A DNA stretch of 14,792 nucleotides from JBDRTU01 sp043823825 (GTDB lineage Bacteria; Patescibacteriota; Patescibacteriia; Veblenbacterales; UBA10138): positions 1-14,792 of the forward strand of contig JBDRTU010000030.1 in NCBI GenBank assembly GCA_043823825.1, written 5' to 3'. Below are positions 12,744-14,792 of the stretch, piece by piece. Positions within the stretch are counted from its first letter, which is position 1, and every line of letters begins with the position of its first letter. The notes beneath the pieces were generated by a model that saw only the letters and a list, made by a program, of their open reading frames with translations, was not told the origin of the DNA and made no database searches. Both the position numbers and the translations under genes were made by a program.

Positions 12744-14615
12744 TTATTCCTTGGTAATTCTAGATTTTTTCATAAACACTAAATCTATTGCTTCAAACTT
12801 TCTTTTATAGGTATTGGCCTCAGTTTTTAGATGTTGTCTAACAATAGGCGGCAGATATGGATCTATTGTTTCTGGCCTTTTACTCTCGTGGATAACCTCC
12901 CATTCCTTATATAATTCCTTTAGTAATTTTGTAATTTCTTCAGCGGATCGATGTTCCTGTTCTTCAAATGAAAATTCTTCTCCATTAGGTAATGACATTT
13001 TAATATCAGACTCAAATACAATATAATTTAAACCGTTATAATTAGTCATATTTTGCATTTTCTCTACTATTAAATTAATTTCCTCGTCAGTAAAATAATG
13101 GAGAATATTATTACAACTTATGCCATCAAATTTTTCACTTGATGAAAATTTCTTTATATCATTTATCTCACATTTAACACGTTCGGAGATATCTAGCCAT
13201 TTAGCTCTGTCTAAGGTTCTTTTTATAGCTTCCGAAGAGAAGTCGACTGCTGTGACTTGGAGACCATCAGAGGCATATTTAAGCGCAAACCGCCCATCAC
13301 CACATCCTAAATCTAAAACACTCTTGCCTTCATTATTAATAATAGTATTAGTAAAAATTTCTGCGCCTGGATTCTCATAAGACTTATAAACAGATTCATT
13401 ATTTAGCTTAGCGGTCTCTTCCCACTTCTCTTCAAAAAAAGATTGTACTAATGATCGTGGAATTGTCTTCTTATTATATTCTTTATCTTTTGATAATTTA
13501 TTATATTGGATTGTGCCATCTTCCTTTATTTCAAATGTTCCGACTTCTCCTTCAGATAAATAATAAAGATCAATAGTTCTCTTGCCACCCGGAATTGTTT
13601 CGTATTTATTCTGGTCTATCTTTCCACCCAATCCAAATAATCTCATTTTTGCCTTACCCTTCTCATCAAACTTTATATACTGCGTTCCGGCTTCAATAGT
13701 TTCGCGTGGGACATGCATATGGCCAGCGGTCATAGCTATTTTTGCGTCAGCTGGTAATCTGCGAGCAAGCTCCATAACAAATCTACTCACTGGTAAAAAT
13801 TGTTTATACGGCACTCTTTCAGATCCTTTAAGCCCGACGTCTTTAACTCGTTTCTCATAAACGCCAGGTTTCATCGGTCCTTTGAATGGCGTTTCATGAG
13901 CAAAAATTAAAATTGATTGTTTATTTCTCATCAATTTAGAGAATTGATCAATTGTTTCATGTAATTCTCGGATCTGCTCCTTGTTATTTTCGTCAACTTT
14001 CATGGATGGCCAAAAAACCACGGAAGTTTTTTCATCTAGCGATAAGTGTAGTGGTCGATCATATGATATTATACTTTGCTCGTTTAATAATTTTTGGGTT
14101 GCTTCTAATTTTTCCGGAAATGCACGGTCTGCGTTTCCCATAATGTGTTTAACTTCTGATTTAAACTCTTGTAATTCATCAACAACATCTTTGATTTGTT
14201 GTTCCATATCATTTAATGCTTGTTCAAACTCGCCACGCTGTTTTGCAGACCAAAGAGCGTAAATAACGATATTTTGTTCCACCCCCTTATTTTTGAGATC
14301 GGACGCGAATTGTTGGTATTCTGGCGATTTTATCGTTAGGTCATATTGTTCCATTTCTTGACTTACTTCAACCCCGCTTTTTTCTTTATCGTAGCGAGTT
14401 GCTAATTGTTTTGCCTCTTTAACATATTTTGAAATACTGCCTACTCCGGACAGATCGCCTATGTGGGTTATAAAATCTAATTTAACCCCGTCATCTTCTA
14501 ATTGGCGAAGTGGTTTTAACGCTTCAGTAATTCCAGAACCCTTTCTCTCTTGCGTATCCGAAATTACTCCAAGGCGGTATTTTGTTTCTGGATTGTTTTC
14601 ATTTATTTTTTCCAT
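12744..14615 (-). CDS. Metallophosphoesterase-SAM methyltransferase fusion
   Basis: The 623-residue protein has two domains. Residues 14-370 are a calcineurin-like metallophosphoesterase with all metal-ligand motifs in order: SDTQ (19-22, replacing the usual D-x-H), HIGDLSG (51-57), GNAD (160-163, variant of GNH), FAHE (238-241) and TAGHMH (296-301). A charged, helical insert (60-157) separates motifs 2 and 3. Residues 395-600 are a class I methyltransferase with VLDLGCGDGRFALKYA (433-448), TAVDFSSEAI (455-464), CEINDIKKF (482-490) and FDGISCNNILHYF (496-508). I know of no standard enzyme with this pairing; substrates are unknown. The chain is uninterrupted and both domains keep their key residues, so an assembly-made fusion is unlikely. 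It is the first gene of the module; no Shine-Dalgarno sequence precedes the ATG. Confidence 0.85.
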   Translation of the reverse strand: MEKINENNPETKYRLGVISDTQERKGSGITEALKPLRQLEDDGVKLDFITHIGDLSGVGSISKYVKEAKQLATRYDKEKSGVEVSQEMEQYDLTIKSPEYQQFASDLKNKGVEQNIVIYALWSAKQRGEFEQALNDMEQQIKDVVDELQEFKSEVKHIMGNADRAFPEKLEATQKLLNEQSIISYDRPLHLSLDEKTSVVFWPSMKVDENNKEQIRELHETIDQFSKLMRNKQSILIFAHETPFKGPMKPGVYEKRVKDVGLKGSERVPYKQFLPVSRFVMELARRLPADAKIAMTAGHMHVPRETIEAGTQYIKFDEKGKAKMRLFGLGGKIDQNKYETIPGGKRTIDLYYLSEGEVGTFEIKEDGTIQYNKLSKDKEYNKKTIPRSLVQSFFEEKWEETAKLNNESVYKSYENPGAEIFTNTIINNEGKSVLDLGCGDGRFALKYASDGLQVTAVDFSSEAIKRTLDRAKWLDISERVKCEINDIKKFSSSEKFDGISCNNILHYFTDEEINLIVEKMQNMTNYNGLNYIVFESDIKMSLPNGEEFSFEEQEHRSAEEITKLLKELYKEWEVIHESKRPETIDPYLPPIVRQHLKTEANTYKRKFEAIDLVFMKKSRITKE

Positions 14616-14631
14616 AAAGTTTAAATAAATC

Positions 14632-14669
14632 GTTTTTGCTTGCGTAGCGATAGCGGAGCAAGTAAAAAC
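14632..14669 (+). repeat. Hairpin with conserved 14-nt loop, right end of module
   Basis: GTTTTTGCTTGC (14632-14643) pairs with GCAAGTAAAAAC (14658-14669) with a single G-T pair. The 14-nt loop GTAGCGATAGCGGA differs at one base from the loop at 11009-11022, while the stems differ in sequence and still pair. As in the left copy, the mismatch is a G-U wobble only when read as plus-strand RNA. It lies 17 nt upstream of the fusion-gene ATG, so it may also affect its expression. Confidence 0.6.
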
Positions 14670-14678
14670 ACCTTATTA
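14665..14678 (+). repeat. 14-bp direct repeat, right copy
   Basis: This is an exact second copy of AAAACACCTTATTA (first copy 11332-11345), 49 nt before the first module gene, in the same orientation. The two copies enclose the three genes. Confidence 0.6.
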
Positions 14679-14704
14679 AATCCCCCTCTTAAATAAAATA
14701 AAAT

Positions 14705-14782
14705 AAAAATCAAAATTTCTACCTTATTATAATCAAAAATCCTTCAACATCTTATCAATAAAGAAAAATTTTCAGAAAAATA
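14705..14782 (-). repeat. Right arm of imperfect inverted repeat
   Basis: Blocks 14763-14782, 14736-14749 and 14705-14719 are the reverse complements of the three left-arm blocks at 11209-11228, 11242-11255 and 11271-11285. The inner G-rich box (CCCCCTCTT, 14681-14689) also mirrors the left side. Between lies A/T-rich sequence with AAAAT repeats. Confidence 0.7.
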
Positions 14783-14792
14783 TTTCACTTAA
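14733..14792 (+). pseudogene. C-terminal coding remnant, right flank of module
   Basis: After an in-frame TAA (14730-14732), a frame without ATG encodes SKILQHLINKEKFSEKYFT and ends at TAA on the last bases of the window. Its residues match the left remnant at 11125-11262 (I-L-Q..I..E-K-F.E-K-Y). It is too short to name. Confidence 0.35.

Noticed and set aside
12814..14262. Several plus-strand frames of 60-93 codons opposite the fusion gene
   Set aside because: They lie entirely opposite a conserved two-domain protein and have compositions expected from its antisense strand; none has a recognisable motif.
12744..14615. A Pnkp/Hen1-type RNA repair enzyme
   Set aside because: The phosphoesterase and methyltransferase pairing recalls it, but there is no kinase or ligase domain and the methyltransferase lacks the Hen1 metal-binding histidines.

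Overview
The window looks like a piece of a small-genome bacterium, most likely Candidate Phyla Radiation (Patescibacteria). This rests on AT-rich composition, tightly packed genes with 4-14 nt overlaps, few Shine-Dalgarno sequences in the main operon, a TrpR-like (YerC/YecD-type) regulator, and many membrane glycosyltransferase-like proteins. UGA is used as a stop, so the UGA-glycine code of some of these lineages does not apply. The lineage call is an inference; no rRNA or other marker gene is present.

Region 1 (1-198) holds the 3' end of an rve-type transposase and a rho-independent terminator for the operon to its right. Region 2 (199-8812, all minus strand) is a cell-surface polysaccharide operon. 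In transcription order it encodes a GT-C-like membrane protein, a membrane-anchored extracytoplasmic protein, a four-helix membrane protein, RmlC, a HIT hydrolase, S-adenosylhomocysteine hydrolase, an HD phosphohydrolase, a methyltransferase, RmlB, a TrpR-like regulator and RmlD. RmlB, RmlC and RmlD make dTDP-L-rhamnose from dTDP-glucose, but RmlA is not in the window. Identical 20-bp palindromes lie just upstream of the regulator and of rmlD and are probably its operators. Truncated gene starts on both sides of the methyltransferase point to past rearrangement.

Region 3 (8813-10918) is a compact divergent promoter with near-leaderless starts on both sides, followed by a plus-strand 685-residue polytopic membrane protein with a DPWVH motif.

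Region 4 (10919-14792) is the most unusual part. A three-gene minus-strand module encodes a metallophosphoesterase fused to a SAM methyltransferase, a free-standing phosphohistidine (PEP-utilising mobile) domain, and a 358-residue protein I do not recognise. It is bracketed by a perfect 14-bp direct repeat and, outside that, by an imperfect inverted repeat of about 75-78 bp. Two hairpins with almost the same 14-nt loop but different paired stems lie at its two ends. The two downstream genes have clear Shine-Dalgarno sequences, unlike genes in the rml operon. This module is the best candidate for an undescribed, possibly mobile, system; its function is unknown.
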